DNA of 64,000 nucleotides, taken from the NCBI RefSeq assembly GCF_900602065.1, contig NZ_UWFN01000265.1:248001-312000 (forward strand). Direction: 5' to 3'. The DNA comes from Pseudomonas viridiflava (GTDB lineage: Bacteria; Pseudomonadota; Gammaproteobacteria; Pseudomonadales; Pseudomonadaceae). The notes under the pieces are model-generated. The model had not been told where the DNA came from. It was given only the letters and a program-made list of their open reading frames with translations, and ran no database searches. Below are positions 18,542-29,090 of this stretch, piece after piece; within the stretch, counting starts at the first letter, position 1; each line of letters begins with the position of its first letter. The position numbers and the translations under genes are program-made.

Positions 18542-19576
18542 CTAGCGACGTAGCCGAATGATCAACGCTGGCGCGAAGTGCAGGAGGACCATTCGCACCA
18601 AGTGATGGGAAAGGATGAATACAACATTCAGCCCGCTGCTGAATGCGACAATTGCGATGGTCTCAATTGCGCCTGGCATATAGGCCAGCCAAAGGGTAAA
18701 TGGATCTTCGTCTAGAACCCTCCCAGCCAACAAAGCAAAACCGCCTGCAATCGACAACATCAAGATCACTGAGACGAGGCCTGATCTTCCGTGCCGAACA
18801 AGTTCTACCCACGTAACGTCCCGGAATTTGGTTCCGATCAACACACCGAGAACCAATGTAGCCAACAGCACGCTCCATCGCGGTACTTGGAAACCACCCA
18901 GGTAGCCCATCTTGACGTAGATACCCGTGCAGATAATCGCCGTCAGCATGAATGGTGCGGGTACACCGAATCTGAATAGCAAGCGTCCAGACAGCAGAGA
19001 CAGGGCAATCAACGATGACACCGCCAGAAACATGCCCGGACCTGTTAACTCACTGGATGTCGCGACTACTTGCGCATCAACCGGCATGAATACGCTAACC
19101 AGTACGGTAATTCCTAAAAGACGAATTAGATGTACAACCATCACTTTGCTGGACGCACGCTCGGACTCCATCAGATCAAAGACCGCTGCGAGCGCACCTG
19201 GATACACCGCAAGCAAAGAGTCCTTGATGCTCCACTTTGAAACGCTGCTCAACCAGAATCCAGCCACGGCAATCTGGGCCATATGGCAGAGCACCATGAA
19301 AGCGATACTCGGAAGCAGAGCACCGACGACTCGACTGTCCCACGCATCAAACATAAGTCCGGTGGCAACACCCAGGACTATCTGCACCTAACCAAGGCCA
19401 AACTTCAAGTGCGGAGAAACCCCCCACTTACTGACAATAATCGCTGATACCACTATTGAGCCCAGCAGCAAACCGTGGGGAATACCGAGATAGTCAAGAG
19501 TGACTCCTCCTCCGATGCAGGCCAGCCAAAACGATAGTATTTTCATAGCGATCCATGCTTTGCGCGCTGCACACAT
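18542..19576 (-). pseudogene. AbrB-duplication family membrane protein, interrupted by an in-frame amber stop
   Basis: From the ATG at 19576 (GAGGAG ribosome-binding site 7 bp upstream) 62 codons are open, ending SPHLKFGLG. A single TAG (19388-19390) follows, and 281 further codons continue in the same frame from VQIVLGVATGLMFD. The junction reads naturally as an AbrB-type repeat boundary, so one base change (for example CAG to TAG) explains the break. The intact 344-residue protein would have about ten membrane segments, in two internal repeats as in this family of putative transporters/regulators. It is not the DNA-binding AbrB. The GTG immediately after the stop could allow re-initiation, but that product would lack the first two membrane segments. 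Base composition looks less GC-rich than the flanking genes. Confidence 0.8.
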
Positions 19577-19830
19577 TTGCGCTCCTCGTCAGGGACGAAG
19601 CTGAGTGCATGTCGGTGGTTTGTAATGACAAACCAGTGTGCATGGACACAGCATCGAAATATGCAGGTCTCTTCCCATTAAGCCGTAGGGCACATCTCGA
19701 GTGCGGCACAAAGTCTCTTCAATGAAGAAACAGCGGTCACGTTGAGATAAACGCCCGCACATCACTAAACGGCGGCCTCCCATCCCCGTTTTGCTTTAAG
19801 ATAGGCGCCTTTTTCGCGCCCTTATACGAT

Positions 19831-19906
19831 CTGCAGGAGCTGCCGAAGGCTGCAAAGGTGATAAGCCTGACGCATCGCAATTCGCAGCCTGCGGCAGCTC
19901 CTACAG
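19831..19906. repeat. REPIN, type I
   Basis: Inverted REP cores GGAGCTGCCGAAGGCTGC / complement lie just upstream of dapE. The remaining ~250 bp back to the AbrB-type gene carry no convincing gene. Confidence 0.8.
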
Positions 19907-19937
19907 GTCCACTGCGCTATCAACCGGAGTTTTGTAC

Positions 19938-21089
19938 ATGACGGCCCCAGCCGACCTTTCGCCTACGCTGCAACTCGCCTGCGACCTGATTCGTCGTCCT
20001 TCGGTCACGCCCATTGATGCCGATTGTCAGGCGGTGATGATGCAACGCCTGGGTGACGCAGGCTTCACGCTTGAGCCAATGCGTATCGAGGACGTGGACA
20101 ACTTCTGGGCCAGTCATGGCAGCAACGAAGGTCCGGTGCTGTGCTTTGCCGGTCATACCGACGTGGTGCCGACCGGTCCGGTACAGGCTTGGCAAAACGA
20201 CCCGTTCGACGCGCTGATCGATGCCGACGGCATGTTATGCGGACGTGGTGCAGCAGACATGAAAGGCAGCCTGGCAGCGATGCTGGTGGCGGCTGAGCGT
20301 TTTGTGGGTGAATATCCGAACCACAAAGGCAAAGTCACTTTCCTGATTACCAGCGACGAAGAAGGTCCGGCGCATCACGGCACCAAGGCTGTGGTTGAAC
20401 GGTTGCGTGAGCGCAACGAGCGTCTGGACTGGTGCATCGTGGGCGAGCCGTCGAGCACCACGCTGGTTGGCGATGTAGTCAAAAACGGTCGTCGCGGCTC
20501 CCTTGGCGCAACCCTGACCGTTCGCGGCAAACAGGGCCATGTGGCGTACCCGCATCTGGCGCGCAATCCGATTCACTTGGCCGCTCCAGCGTTGGCAGAA
20601 CTGGCCGCAGAGCATTGGGATGAAGGTAATGACTTCTTCCCGCCGACCAGTTTCCAGATTTCCAACCTAAATTCCGGGACCGGCGCGACCAACGTGATTC
20701 CTGGTGATCTGGTAGCTGTGTTCAACTTCCGTTTCTCTACCGAGTCCACCGTCGAAGGCCTGCAACAACGGGTCTCGGCCATTCTCGACAAGCATGGTCT
20801 GGACTGGCATGTGGACTGGGCGTTGTCTGGTCTGCCGTTCCTCACCGAGCCGGGCGATTTGCTCGATGCCGTCTCGGCGAGCATCAAAGCGGTCACGGGG
20901 CGCGAGACCAAAGCGTCTACCAGCGGCGGCACCTCTGACGGGCGTTTCATCGCCACATTGGGCACGCAGGTGGTAGAGCTGGGCCCGGTCAACGCGACGA
21001 TTCACCAGGTCAACGAACGCATTCTGGCCAGCGACCTCGATGTATTGACCGAGATCTACTACCAGACCCTGGTCAAGTTGCTCGCCTGA
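19938..21089 (+). CDS. dapE: Succinyl-diaminopimelate desuccinylase
   Basis: DapE is the zinc hydrolase that releases LL-diaminopimelate, after DapD and DapC. I chose the ATG at 19938, with CCGGAG upstream, giving 383 residues. M20 metallopeptidase motifs are clear: [13 protein letters not shown] (metal His and Asp), [14 protein letters not shown] (bridging Asp) and [13 protein letters not shown] (catalytic Glu). [17 protein letters not shown] is at the C-terminus. It overlaps rlmA as TGATG. Confidence 0.96.
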   Translation: MTAPADLSPTLQLACDLIRRPSVTPIDADCQAVMMQRLGDAGFTLEPMRIEDVDNFWASHGSNEGPVLCFAGHTDVVPTGPVQAWQNDPFDALIDADGMLCGRGAADMKGSLAAMLVAAERFVGEYPNHKGKVTFLITSDEEGPAHHGTKAVVERLRERNERLDWCIVGEPSSTTLVGDVVKNGRRGSLGATLTVRGKQGHVAYPHLARNPIHLAAPALAELAAEHWDEGNDFFPPTSFQISNLNSGTGATNVIPGDLVAVFNFRFSTESTVEGLQQRVSAILDKHGLDWHVDWALSGLPFLTEPGDLLDAVSASIKAVTGRETKASTSGGTSDGRFIATLGTQVVELGPVNATIHQVNERILASDLDVLTEIYYQTLVKLLA

Positions 21090-21898
21090 TGCTGACCTGC
21101 CCGATCTGCTCTGCCCCGCTGACTGCGGTGGACAATGGTGTGGCCTGCCCGGCCAACCACCGTTTTGACCGCGCGCGTCAGGGATATCTGAACCTGTTGC
21201 CGGTGCAGCACAAGAACAGCCGCGACCCTGGTGACAATCAGGCCATGGTCGAGGCGCGCCGGGATTTCCTCAATGCCGGTCATTACGCGCCCGTGGCCAA
21301 GCGCCTGGCAGAACTGGCCGCTGAACGTGCCCCGGCGCACTGGCTGGACATCGGTTGTGGCGAGGGTTACTACACCGCGCAAATAGCCGAGGCACTGCCG
21401 GATGCCGATGGCTATGCGCTGGATATCTCCCGCGAGGCGGTCAAGCGCGCCTGTCGTCGTAACCCGAAACTGACGTGGTTGATCGCCAGCATGGCTCGCG
21501 TCCCGCTGCCGGATGCCAGCTGCCAGTTTCTGGCCAGTGTGTTCAGCCCGCTGGACTGGAACGAGGCCAAGCGCTTGCTGACGCCGGGCGGTGGTTTAAT
21601 GCGGGTCGGCCCGACCAGCGAACACCTGATGGAGTTGCGCGAGCGGCTCTACGACGAAGTGCGTGACTATGCCGATGACAAACATCTGGCATTGGTGCCG
21701 GAAGGCATGTCGCTGGCTCACAGTGAAACCCTGCGTTTCAAGCTCAGCCTCGTTGACGGTCAGGCACGCGCCAACCTGCTGGCCATGACGCCCCACGGCT
21801 GGCGAGCCAGCGCTGAACGTCGCGCCAATGTGATTGAACAGGCCGAACCTTTCGAGGTGACGGTTTCCATGCGCTACGATTATTTCGTACTGCAATAA
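21089..21898 (+). CDS. rlmA: 23S rRNA (guanine-N1)-methyltransferase RlmA
   Basis: This enzyme methylates G745 (E. coli numbering) of 23S rRNA. The N-terminal zinc-binding motif is CPICSAPL...CPANHRFD (Cys4/CysHis pattern, residues 4-25), followed by RQGYLNLLPVQ and the SAM-binding motif WLDIGCGEGYYT near residue 88. It has 269 residues, typical. It is translationally coupled to dapE by a shared TGATG. Confidence 0.92.
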   Translation: MLTCPICSAPLTAVDNGVACPANHRFDRARQGYLNLLPVQHKNSRDPGDNQAMVEARRDFLNAGHYAPVAKRLAELAAERAPAHWLDIGCGEGYYTAQIAEALPDADGYALDISREAVKRACRRNPKLTWLIASMARVPLPDASCQFLASVFSPLDWNEAKRLLTPGGGLMRVGPTSEHLMELRERLYDEVRDYADDKHLALVPEGMSLAHSETLRFKLSLVDGQARANLLAMTPHGWRASAERRANVIEQAEPFEVTVSMRYDYFVLQ

Positions 21899-21909
21899 CC
21901 AACAACGAA

Positions 21910-21929
21910 GATGCCCGCTAACGGGCATC
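21910..21929 (+). terminator. Small hairpin after rlmA
   Basis: An 8-bp stem GATGCCCG / CGGGCATC with a 4-nt loop lies 12 bp after the rlmA stop. No T-run follows, so this is only a candidate terminator. Confidence 0.4.
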
Positions 21930-21975
21930 CGACTGAATCCGCGAATGGATTTTTTCACTTTCTCACGAGGCATCC

Positions 21976-22353
21976 ATGCGCCAACCCGATATCGAGATTT
22001 ACCTGAAAGACACTGATGTTGATCACAAGGCCATTGCCGAGTGGCTCAGCGCCGCACTGGGTCAATGCACCGACTGGGTACAGAAAGGCCAGACCTGGAA
22101 GTGCAAAGCGGGCAACGTGCCGGTCACCTGGCTGCCCAAGGCGGTAGGCAAATGGAACAGCCTGCATCTGGACAGCGATGACACCCCGTGGGAAGACGAT
22201 ATCGCCTGCGCCCGTGCGGCCTTCGCGGCCCTCAACGTTGAAGTGCGCTGCGCACCCGGTACCTGGGTCGAGGAAGAAAGCGAAGAGACGGCGGATCGCT
22301 GGATTCGTATCAGTGCGGATGGCGAAGAAGAGATTACCTGGAAGACGGCGTAA
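21976..22353 (+). CDS. Conserved protein of unknown function (125 aa)
   Basis: A small acidic cytosolic protein (MRQPDIEIYLKDTDVDHKAI...) with no signal peptide or membrane segment. ATG preceded by CACGAGGC. Trp- and Asp/Glu-rich. I do not recognise a named domain. Codon use matches the neighbours, and the ribosome-binding site and high density of charged, non-repetitive residues make it a real gene. Its job cannot be inferred from its position between rlmA and plsB. Confidence 0.75.
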   Translation: MRQPDIEIYLKDTDVDHKAIAEWLSAALGQCTDWVQKGQTWKCKAGNVPVTWLPKAVGKWNSLHLDSDDTPWEDDIACARAAFAALNVEVRCAPGTWVEEESEETADRWIRISADGEEEITWKTA

Positions 22354-22363
22354 CGCTGTTTCA

Positions 22364-22455
22364 TGTGGGAGCGAATTCATTCGCGAATACAGTATTGCTG
22401 ACGATGAATATGCATCGGCTGGACTGGCCCCTTCGCGAATGAATTCGCTCCCACA
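22364..22455. repeat. REPIN, type II
   Basis: The core GGGAGCGAATTCATTCGCGA and its complement are in inverted orientation with a ~50-bp spacer. The same family occurs at 25910 and 30980. It differs from the type I REP. Confidence 0.85.
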
Positions 22456-22565
22456 GGCTTTGTGAAGGCCTGCAGATTTGTCGCGCAACGGCATTTTTGC
22501 CCAACCCCACCAGATACGGCACACTAGCGTCCTCGCGGGCACCGCCCCCTTTTCGCAGATGCCGT

Positions 22566-25067
22566 ATGACCCGTTCTCCGTTCCGCCGCCTTGTATTTGG
22601 CACCTTGCGTCGCTTGTTGTATCTCTGGGTTCGTTCCGAGACCATCAATCAGTCTTCGTTCACGCTCAATCTGGATCGCAGTCGCCCGGTGTTTTACGCC
22701 TTGCAATCGCCCTCCATGAGCGATCTGGCGGTTATCGACACCGAATGCCGCAAGGCCGGCCTGCCGCGTCCTATCCTGCCGGTGTCAGTCGGCGAGCTGG
22801 TTGAACCGGCTGCGTTTTTCTATCTCACACCGTCTCCGGACTGGCTTGGCCGTCAGGACAAACGCGGTGCGCCGCCGACGCTGGAGCGGCTGGTCAGTGC
22901 TGTCAGCCAGAACGCCACCGAAGATGCGCAAATCATTCCGGTCAGTGTGTTCTGGGGGCAGTCGCCGGATCGCGAATCCAGCCCGTGGAAGCTGCTGTTT
23001 GCTGACAGTTGGGCGGTCACTGGCCGCCTGCGGCGTTTTGTGAGCATTCTGATCCTGGGCCGCAAGACCCGGGTGCAATTCTCTGCACCGATTCACATGC
23101 GCGATCTGGTCAACGAGAACAAGGGTTATGAACTGACCTTGCGCATGGCTCAGCGCTTGCTGCGTACGCACTTCCGTAACTTGAAGACCGCTGTGATCGG
23201 CCCCGACGTGTCGCACCGACGCAATCTGGTCAAAGGCCTGCTCGACGAGCCGTTGGTCAAACAGGCCATTCTCGAAGAAGCCGAGCGGGAGAAAATCCCC
23301 GAAGCCAAGGCCCGGGAACAGGCGCTGCGCTACGGTAACGAAATCGCTTCGGATTACACCTATTCGGCGATCCGTTTTCTGGAAGTGATCCTGAGTTGGT
23401 TCTGGAACAAGATTTACGACGGCATCAAGGTCAGTCATATCGAAGGCGTGAAGGACGTTGCCCAGGGTCATGAAGTGATCTACGTGCCCTGCCATCGCAG
23501 CCACATCGATTACCTGCTGCTCTCTTATCTGCTGTTTCGCAACGGCCTGACGCCCCCGCACATCGCGGCGGGTATCAACCTGAACATGCCGGTCATTGGC
23601 AGCCTGCTGCGTCGTGGCGGTGCATTTTTCATGCGTCGCACGTTCAAGGGCAATCCCCTGTACACCTCGGTGTTCAACGAGTATCTGCACACGCTGTTCA
23701 CCAAAGGCTTCCCGGTGGAGTACTTCGTTGAAGGCGGACGCTCGCGCACCGGACGCATGCTGCAACCCAAGACCGGTATGTTGGCGATTACCCTGCGCAG
23801 CTTCCTGCGCAACTCACGGATGCCGATCGTATTTGTGCCGGTGTACATCGGTTACGAGCGCGTGCTGGAAGGCCGCACCTATTTGGGCGAGCTGCGCGGT
23901 GCGACAAAAAAGAAAGAATCGATCTTCGATATCTTCAAGGTCATTGGCGCCTTGAAGCAGCGCTTCGGTCAGGTTTCGGTGAACTTCGGAGAGCCGATCA
24001 AGCTGGCTGAATTCCTCGATGATGAACAACCGGACTGGCGTGAACAGCAGTTGGGTCCGCAATTCAAACCCGCCTGGCTCAACGAAACCACTAATCGACT
24101 GGGCGAACGTGTGGCTCAGCATCTGAACGAAGCCGCTGCGATCAACCCGGTGAATCTGGTTGCGCTGGCGCTGCTGTCCACACAGAAGCTGGCACTGGAC
24201 GATCTGGCGATGGAACGGGTCCTCGACCTGTATCTGACGCTGCTGCGGCGTGTACCGTATTCGCCGCATACCACCCTGCCGGAAGGTGACGGTCGAGCGT
24301 TGATTGAACATGTGAAAAGCATGGACCTGCTCTCGGAACAGAAGGACGCACTGGGCAAGATTTTGTACCTGGACGAACAGAATGCGGTGTTGATGACGTA
24401 TTACCGCAACAACGTCCTGCACATTTTCGCCCTGCCTTCACTGCTGGCCAGTTTCTTCCAGAGTTCATCGCGCATGAGCCGCGAGCAGATCCTGCGCTAC
24501 ACCCGTGCACTGTATCCGTACCTGCAGTCGGAGCTGTTCATCCGCTGGCCGTTGAACAAGCTGGACGAAGTGGTCGATGAATGGCTGCAAGCGTTTGTCG
24601 AGCAAGGCCTGCTGCGCTTCGAGAACAACGTTTACCTGCGGCCCGCACCGAGCTCCCGAGAGTTTGTGTTGTTGACGCTGTTGTCGCGGGCCATTGCCCA
24701 GACTCTGCAGCGGTTTTACATGGCAATTTCGTTACTGCTCAACAGCGGACAGAAAACCCTCAGCGCAGAAGAACTGGAAGACCTGTGTACGGTGATGGCT
24801 CAGCGGCTATCGATCCTGCACGGCCTGAACGCCCCGGAATTCTTCGACAAAAGCCTGTTCCGTCACTTCATCCAGACCCTGCTGGACCTGGGGGTACTGC
24901 GTAAGGACCCGGCTGGCAAATTGAGTTATCACCCGCTGCTGGGCGAACTGGCCGAGGGAGCTGCCAAGCGGGTACTGCCTGCTGAGATTCGCCTGTCGAT
25001 TCGCCAAGTGGCGCTGCACGGCAGTGAAGATGCCAGCGAACCGGAGCCCGTCGAAGAAAGCCGTTGA
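22566..25067 (+). CDS. plsB: Glycerol-3-phosphate O-acyltransferase
   Basis: PlsB is the inner-membrane enzyme that starts phospholipid synthesis by acylating glycerol-3-phosphate. I chose the ATG at 22566 ([20 protein letters not shown]), giving 833 residues; the open frame extends 23 codons further but these are unlike the family. Acyltransferase block I is [15 protein letters not shown] (HX4D), block III is [13 protein letters not shown] and block IV is [18 protein letters not shown]. The gene complements cdsA at the other end of the window in the phospholipid pathway. Confidence 0.95.
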   Translation: MTRSPFRRLVFGTLRRLLYLWVRSETINQSSFTLNLDRSRPVFYALQSPSMSDLAVIDTECRKAGLPRPILPVSVGELVEPAAFFYLTPSPDWLGRQDKRGAPPTLERLVSAVSQNATEDAQIIPVSVFWGQSPDRESSPWKLLFADSWAVTGRLRRFVSILILGRKTRVQFSAPIHMRDLVNENKGYELTLRMAQRLLRTHFRNLKTAVIGPDVSHRRNLVKGLLDEPLVKQAILEEAEREKIPEAKAREQALRYGNEIASDYTYSAIRFLEVILSWFWNKIYDGIKVSHIEGVKDVAQGHEVIYVPCHRSHIDYLLLSYLLFRNGLTPPHIAAGINLNMPVIGSLLRRGGAFFMRRTFKGNPLYTSVFNEYLHTLFTKGFPVEYFVEGGRSRTGRMLQPKTGMLAITLRSFLRNSRMPIVFVPVYIGYERVLEGRTYLGELRGATKKKESIFDIFKVIGALKQRFGQVSVNFGEPIKLAEFLDDEQPDWREQQLGPQFKPAWLNETTNRLGERVAQHLNEAAAINPVNLVALALLSTQKLALDDLAMERVLDLYLTLLRRVPYSPHTTLPEGDGRALIEHVKSMDLLSEQKDALGKILYLDEQNAVLMTYYRNNVLHIFALPSLLASFFQSSSRMSREQILRYTRALYPYLQSELFIRWPLNKLDEVVDEWLQAFVEQGLLRFENNVYLRPAPSSREFVLLTLLSRAIAQTLQRFYMAISLLLNSGQKTLSAEELEDLCTVMAQRLSILHGLNAPEFFDKSLFRHFIQTLLDLGVLRKDPAGKLSYHPLLGELAEGAAKRVLPAEIRLSIRQVALHGSEDASEPEPVEESR

Positions 25068-25123
25068 TCCTGGCGATTTCAGCACCGCCAGCCAGCCTGA
25101 CTTCCTGATAGGCTCTATGCACC

Positions 25124-25151
25124 ACCGCGCCGGGGTTCAACCCGGCGCGGT
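25124..25151 (+). terminator. Probable plsB terminator hairpin
   Basis: An 11-bp stem ACCGCGCCGGG / CCCGGCGCGGT with a short loop lies 57 bp past the plsB stop and 33 bp before the next gene. The stem is strong but there is no clear T-run. Confidence 0.5.
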
Positions 25152-25183
25152 CTCCGAATCAAGTCAAAGAAAAGGATGCTCTC

Positions 25184-25873
25184 ATGCTTCATCTCCCCTT
25201 TACGTTTGCCAGCCTGTGCGCGGGCCTGATGCTGTCGGGCAGCGTATTTGCCCTGTCGCTGAACGACGTCTCGCAATCGGACGCCACCGGCGGCCTGAAA
25301 GACGCGCTGACTCAGGGCGCGCAAATTGCCGTAAAGCAACTGGGTAAACCGGGTGGCTTCAGCGATAACCAGGACGTGCGCATCGAGCTGCCGGGCAATC
25401 TTGGCAAAGTCGCCAAAAAGATGAAGCAATTCGGCATGGGCGCTCAGGTTGACCAGCTGGAAACCAGCATGAACCAGGCTGCCGAAGCCGCCGTTCCGCA
25501 AGCTCAGGCGTTGCTGGTGGATGCCGTGAAGAAAATGAGCGTGGCTGACGCCAAGGGCATTCTCAGCGGTGGCAAGGATTCCGCAACTCAGTACTTGAAC
25601 AGCAGCAGTCGCGAGCAGATCAGAGCCAAATTCCTGCCCATCGTCAAACAAGCCACCGACAAGGTTGGCCTGGCGCAGAAGTACAACGCCTTTGCCGGTC
25701 AGGCAGCGACGCTGGGTGTGCTTGATGCCAAGAGTTCAAATATCGAAGGATATGTGACCGAGCAGGCGCTCAATGGCCTGTTTGAAATGATCGCCAAACA
25801 GGAAGAAAGCATCCGCGCCAACCCGGCAGCTGCGGCTACGAGTCTGGCGAAGAAGGTGTTTGGGGCGTTGTAG
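25184..25873 (+). CDS. DUF4197 protein with signal peptide
   Basis: This 229-residue exported protein has a signal peptide in MLHLPFTFASLCAGLMLSGS followed by VFALS, a normal cleavage region. The mature part is helical with the family features: GLKDALTQGAQIAVKQLGKPGGF, IELPGNLGKVA, and a C-terminal YVTEQALNGLFEMIAKQEESI helix. ATG preceded by AAAGGA. The function is unknown; it presumably acts in the periplasm. It lies between plsB and the mexJK operon. Confidence 0.82.
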   Translation: MLHLPFTFASLCAGLMLSGSVFALSLNDVSQSDATGGLKDALTQGAQIAVKQLGKPGGFSDNQDVRIELPGNLGKVAKKMKQFGMGAQVDQLETSMNQAAEAAVPQAQALLVDAVKKMSVADAKGILSGGKDSATQYLNSSSREQIRAKFLPIVKQATDKVGLAQKYNAFAGQAATLGVLDAKSSNIEGYVTEQALNGLFEMIAKQEESIRANPAAAATSLAKKVFGAL

Positions 25874-25909
25874 GAAGCCAAACAAATACTTGATTTGAAA
25901 TACTATCTC

Positions 25910-26001
25910 TGTGGGACCGAATTCATTCGGGAAGGCTATATTTCAGGCGATACATAAGCTGAGAATGTAACGACCCCTTCGCGATTGAATTCGCTCCCAC
26001 G
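25910..26001. repeat. REPIN, type II
   Basis: A slightly decayed copy of the GGGAGCGAATTCATTCGCGA family (left core has GGGACCG and TCGGGA) in inverted arrangement. It fills the gap between the convergent DUF4197 and mexK genes. Confidence 0.8.
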
Positions 26002-26015
26002 GATATGTACCCGCT

Positions 26016-29000
26016 TTAATCCGCCTTCTTCACCCTGAACCACGCGGCATACAGCGCAGGCAAGAACAGCAGCGTCAGCGCTGTCGCCACGATCAACCCG
26101 CCCATGATCGCCACAGCCATCGGGCCGAAGAAGACGCTGCGAGACAGCGGAATCATCGCCAGCACCGCCGCCAGAGCAGTCAATACGATAGGCCGGAAGC
26201 GCCGCACGGTTGCCTCGATAATCGCCGACCACTGATCAAGTCCACCGGCGATGTCCTGCTCGATCTGGTCTACCAGGATCACCGAGTTGCGCATGATCAT
26301 CCCCGACAAGGCGATAGTGCCCAGCATCGCAACGAATCCGAACGGTTGATTGAACACCAGCAGGAACAGTGTCACCCCGATCAGCCCCAGCGGCGCGGTC
26401 AGAAACACCATGAACATCCGTGAAAAGCTGCGCAGTTGCAGCATCAGCAACGTCAGCACCACGACGATGAACAGCGGCACGCCCGCCTTCACCGAATTCT
26501 GCCCACGTGCCGCGTCCTCTACTGTTCCCCCAACCTCCAGCAGATAGCCATCCGGCAACTCGTTGCGCACGTCTGCCAGGGTTGGGAGGATTTGCTGCAC
26601 CAGCGTCGCCGGTTGTTCCTTGCCGTAAATATCAGCGCGGATCGTCACGTTGGGCAAACGGTTACGGTGCCAGATCACCCCCTCTTCGAATCCGTATTCA
26701 AGGGTCGCCACTTGCGATAACGCAACACTGGTGCCGTTTTCAGTCGGCACCGCAAGGCTCGCCAACGCCCCGAGCTGCTGACGCTCGTCAGGTGTACCGC
26801 GCAACAGGATCTCGATCAGCTCATCATCCTCGCGATACTGACTGACGCTGGATCCGGTCAACGAGCGCTGCAGGAACCTCGACAGTTCAGCAGTGGTTAC
26901 GCCCAGTGCGCGCGCCCGATCCTGATCCAGATTGAGGAACACCACTTTGCTCGGCTCTTCCCAGTCCAGATGGACATTGGCGACGTGAGGATTTTCCCGC
27001 ACCTTGGCTGCCACCTTGCGAGCCAATGCGCGGACCTCTTCGATATGCTCGCCACTGACCCGGAACTGCACCGGATAACCTACAGGCGGGCCGTTTTCCA
27101 GCCGCGTCACCCGTGAGCGCAAGGTCGGGAATTGCTCGTTGAGGTTGCTGATCAGCCAGGTCCGTAACGCCTCGCGGTCCTCAATCGTTTTCGCCAACAC
27201 CACGAACTGCGCAAAGCTGGTCGCGGGCAGTTGCTGATCAAGCGGCAGATAGAAGCGTGGCGAACCTGTGCCTACATAGGACACGTAATTGTCGATACCC
27301 GGATGATCCTTGAGCATCTGTTCGAGACGCTTGACCTGCTCGGCGGTGCTGTTCAGCGAAGCGCCTTCCGTCAGCTTCAAATCCACCATCAGTTCCAGCC
27401 GACCGGACGCCGGGAAGAACTGCTGCGGGACAAATTTGAACATCACCACCGACAGCACGAACAGCGCCACCGTGGCGAAAATCACGGTCTTGCGCCAGCG
27501 CACGCACCAGCCCACCATCGCACGTACCCGTTGGTAGAACGGCGTACCGTGAGGGTCCACTGCGCCGGGTCCAGTGCCATGCTTTTTAGCGTGAATCTTC
27601 GCCAGATCAGGCAGCAGACGCTCGCCCAGATACGGCACAAAGACCACGGCGGCGACCCAGGACGCCAACAGCGCGATGGTCACTACCTGAAAAATCGAGC
27701 GGGTGTATTCACCCGTGCTGGACTGCGCAGTGGCAATCGGCAAGAACCCGGCAGCCGTAATCAGGGTGCCAGTCAGCATGGGGAAGGCGGTGCTGGTCCA
27801 GGCAAAGCTCGCGGCTCGCAGCCGGTCGTAGCCCTGCTCCATCTTGATCGCCATCATTTCCACGGCAATGATCGCGTCATCCACCAGCAGACCCAACGCC
27901 AATACCAGCGCGCCAAGGGAAATCTTGTGCAGGCCGATTCCCAGGTAATACATGCAGGCAAAGGTCATGGCCAATACCAGCGGAATCGCCAACGCGACCA
28001 CCATGCCGGTGCGCATGCCCAGCGAGAAAAAACTTACCAGCAGCACAATCGCCAGCGCTTCGGCCAGGACCTGAACGAATTCGCCGACTCCGGTTTTCAC
28101 CGCAGCAGGCTGATCAGAAACTTTGCGCAGCTCCATCCCGGCGGGCAGGTTTTTCTGCAGTCGGGCGAACTCGCCCTCCAGCGCTTTGCCAAGGACCAAA
28201 ATATCGCCACCCGGCTTCATGGCCACCGCCAAGCCAATGGCCTCCTCACCCATGAAACGCATGCGCGGTGCAGGCGGATCATTGAAACCGCGATGCACTT
28301 CGGCCAGATCGCGTATGCGCAAAGTCCGATCACCCACGCGGATCGGAAATTCCCGAATCTCGTCGACGGTCTGGAAGCGGCCGCTGACGCGTAACTGAAC
28401 CCGCTCGCTGGGTGTTTCAAAAAAACTGGTGGCCGAGACCGCATTCTGCGCTTCAAGGGCCTGTTGCACGGCTTGCATGGGCAAGCCCAGTGTTGCGAGC
28501 TTGACGTTGGACAATTCGATCCAGATTTTCTCGTCCTGCAAGCCAATCAGTTCAACCTTGCCGACATCGTTGATGCGTTGCAGTTGAAGCTGGATACGGT
28601 CGGCGTAGTCCTTGAGCACGGCATAATCAAAGCCCTTGCCGGTCAGCGCATAGATATTGCCAAACGTGGTGCCGAATTCGTCGTTGAAAAACGGCCCTTG
28701 CACACCCGGCGGCAAGTTCTGACGGATGTCCCCGACCTTTTTCCGGATCTGGTAGAAAAGCTCCGGCAGGTAAGAGGAAAAGATCGAATCACGGGCAATA
28801 AACGTGACTTGGGATTCGCCGGGCCGTGAGAACGAGACGATGCGGTCGTACTCGCCGGTTTCCATGAGTTTCTTTTCGATACGATCCGTGACCTGCCGCG
28901 CGACTTCTTCAGCACTTGCGCCGGGCCACAATGTACGGATGACCATCGCCTTGAAGGTAAAGGGCGGGTCTTCGCTTTGACCGAGTTTGGTGTAGGACAG

Positions 29001-29084
29001 CGCGCCAACAACAGCCAGAACGATCATCAGGTACAGCACGATCTGGCGATTGCGCAGCGCCCATTCGGAAAGATTGAATCGCAT
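26016..29084 (-). CDS. mexK: RND multidrug efflux transporter, MexK-like
   Basis: The inner-membrane proton-driven pump component has 1022 residues with the RND layout: one N-terminal membrane segment (IVLYLMIVLAVVGAL), a large periplasmic loop, six segments, a second loop, then five more. The TM4 proton-relay aspartates are in ALGLLVDDAIIAVEM. Sequence and context (plsB side, divergent TetR, adjacent rsmJ) match MexK of P. aeruginosa, which is close to TriC; TriC can be excluded only by context. A single adaptor gene precedes it by 6 bp and no outer-membrane channel gene is nearby, so it probably borrows one, as MexJK does with OprM/OpmH. Confidence 0.85.
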   Translation of the reverse strand: MRFNLSEWALRNRQIVLYLMIVLAVVGALSYTKLGQSEDPPFTFKAMVIRTLWPGASAEEVARQVTDRIEKKLMETGEYDRIVSFSRPGESQVTFIARDSIFSSYLPELFYQIRKKVGDIRQNLPPGVQGPFFNDEFGTTFGNIYALTGKGFDYAVLKDYADRIQLQLQRINDVGKVELIGLQDEKIWIELSNVKLATLGLPMQAVQQALEAQNAVSATSFFETPSERVQLRVSGRFQTVDEIREFPIRVGDRTLRIRDLAEVHRGFNDPPAPRMRFMGEEAIGLAVAMKPGGDILVLGKALEGEFARLQKNLPAGMELRKVSDQPAAVKTGVGEFVQVLAEALAIVLLVSFFSLGMRTGMVVALAIPLVLAMTFACMYYLGIGLHKISLGALVLALGLLVDDAIIAVEMMAIKMEQGYDRLRAASFAWTSTAFPMLTGTLITAAGFLPIATAQSSTGEYTRSIFQVVTIALLASWVAAVVFVPYLGERLLPDLAKIHAKKHGTGPGAVDPHGTPFYQRVRAMVGWCVRWRKTVIFATVALFVLSVVMFKFVPQQFFPASGRLELMVDLKLTEGASLNSTAEQVKRLEQMLKDHPGIDNYVSYVGTGSPRFYLPLDQQLPATSFAQFVVLAKTIEDREALRTWLISNLNEQFPTLRSRVTRLENGPPVGYPVQFRVSGEHIEEVRALARKVAAKVRENPHVANVHLDWEEPSKVVFLNLDQDRARALGVTTAELSRFLQRSLTGSSVSQYREDDELIEILLRGTPDERQQLGALASLAVPTENGTSVALSQVATLEYGFEEGVIWHRNRLPNVTIRADIYGKEQPATLVQQILPTLADVRNELPDGYLLEVGGTVEDAARGQNSVKAGVPLFIVVVLTLLMLQLRSFSRMFMVFLTAPLGLIGVTLFLLVFNQPFGFVAMLGTIALSGMIMRNSVILVDQIEQDIAGGLDQWSAIIEATVRRFRPIVLTALAAVLAMIPLSRSVFFGPMAVAIMGGLIVATALTLLFLPALYAAWFRVKKAD

Positions 29085-29090
29085 CCGTGC

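Noticed and set aside
19742..19762. MCGRLSQ on the minus strand, identical to the start of SRAP/YedK peptidases (catalytic Cys2), perhaps a 5' gene remnant.
   Set aside because: Only seven residues match; the following frame (RDRCFFIEETL...) shows no SRAP similarity, so chance cannot be excluded.
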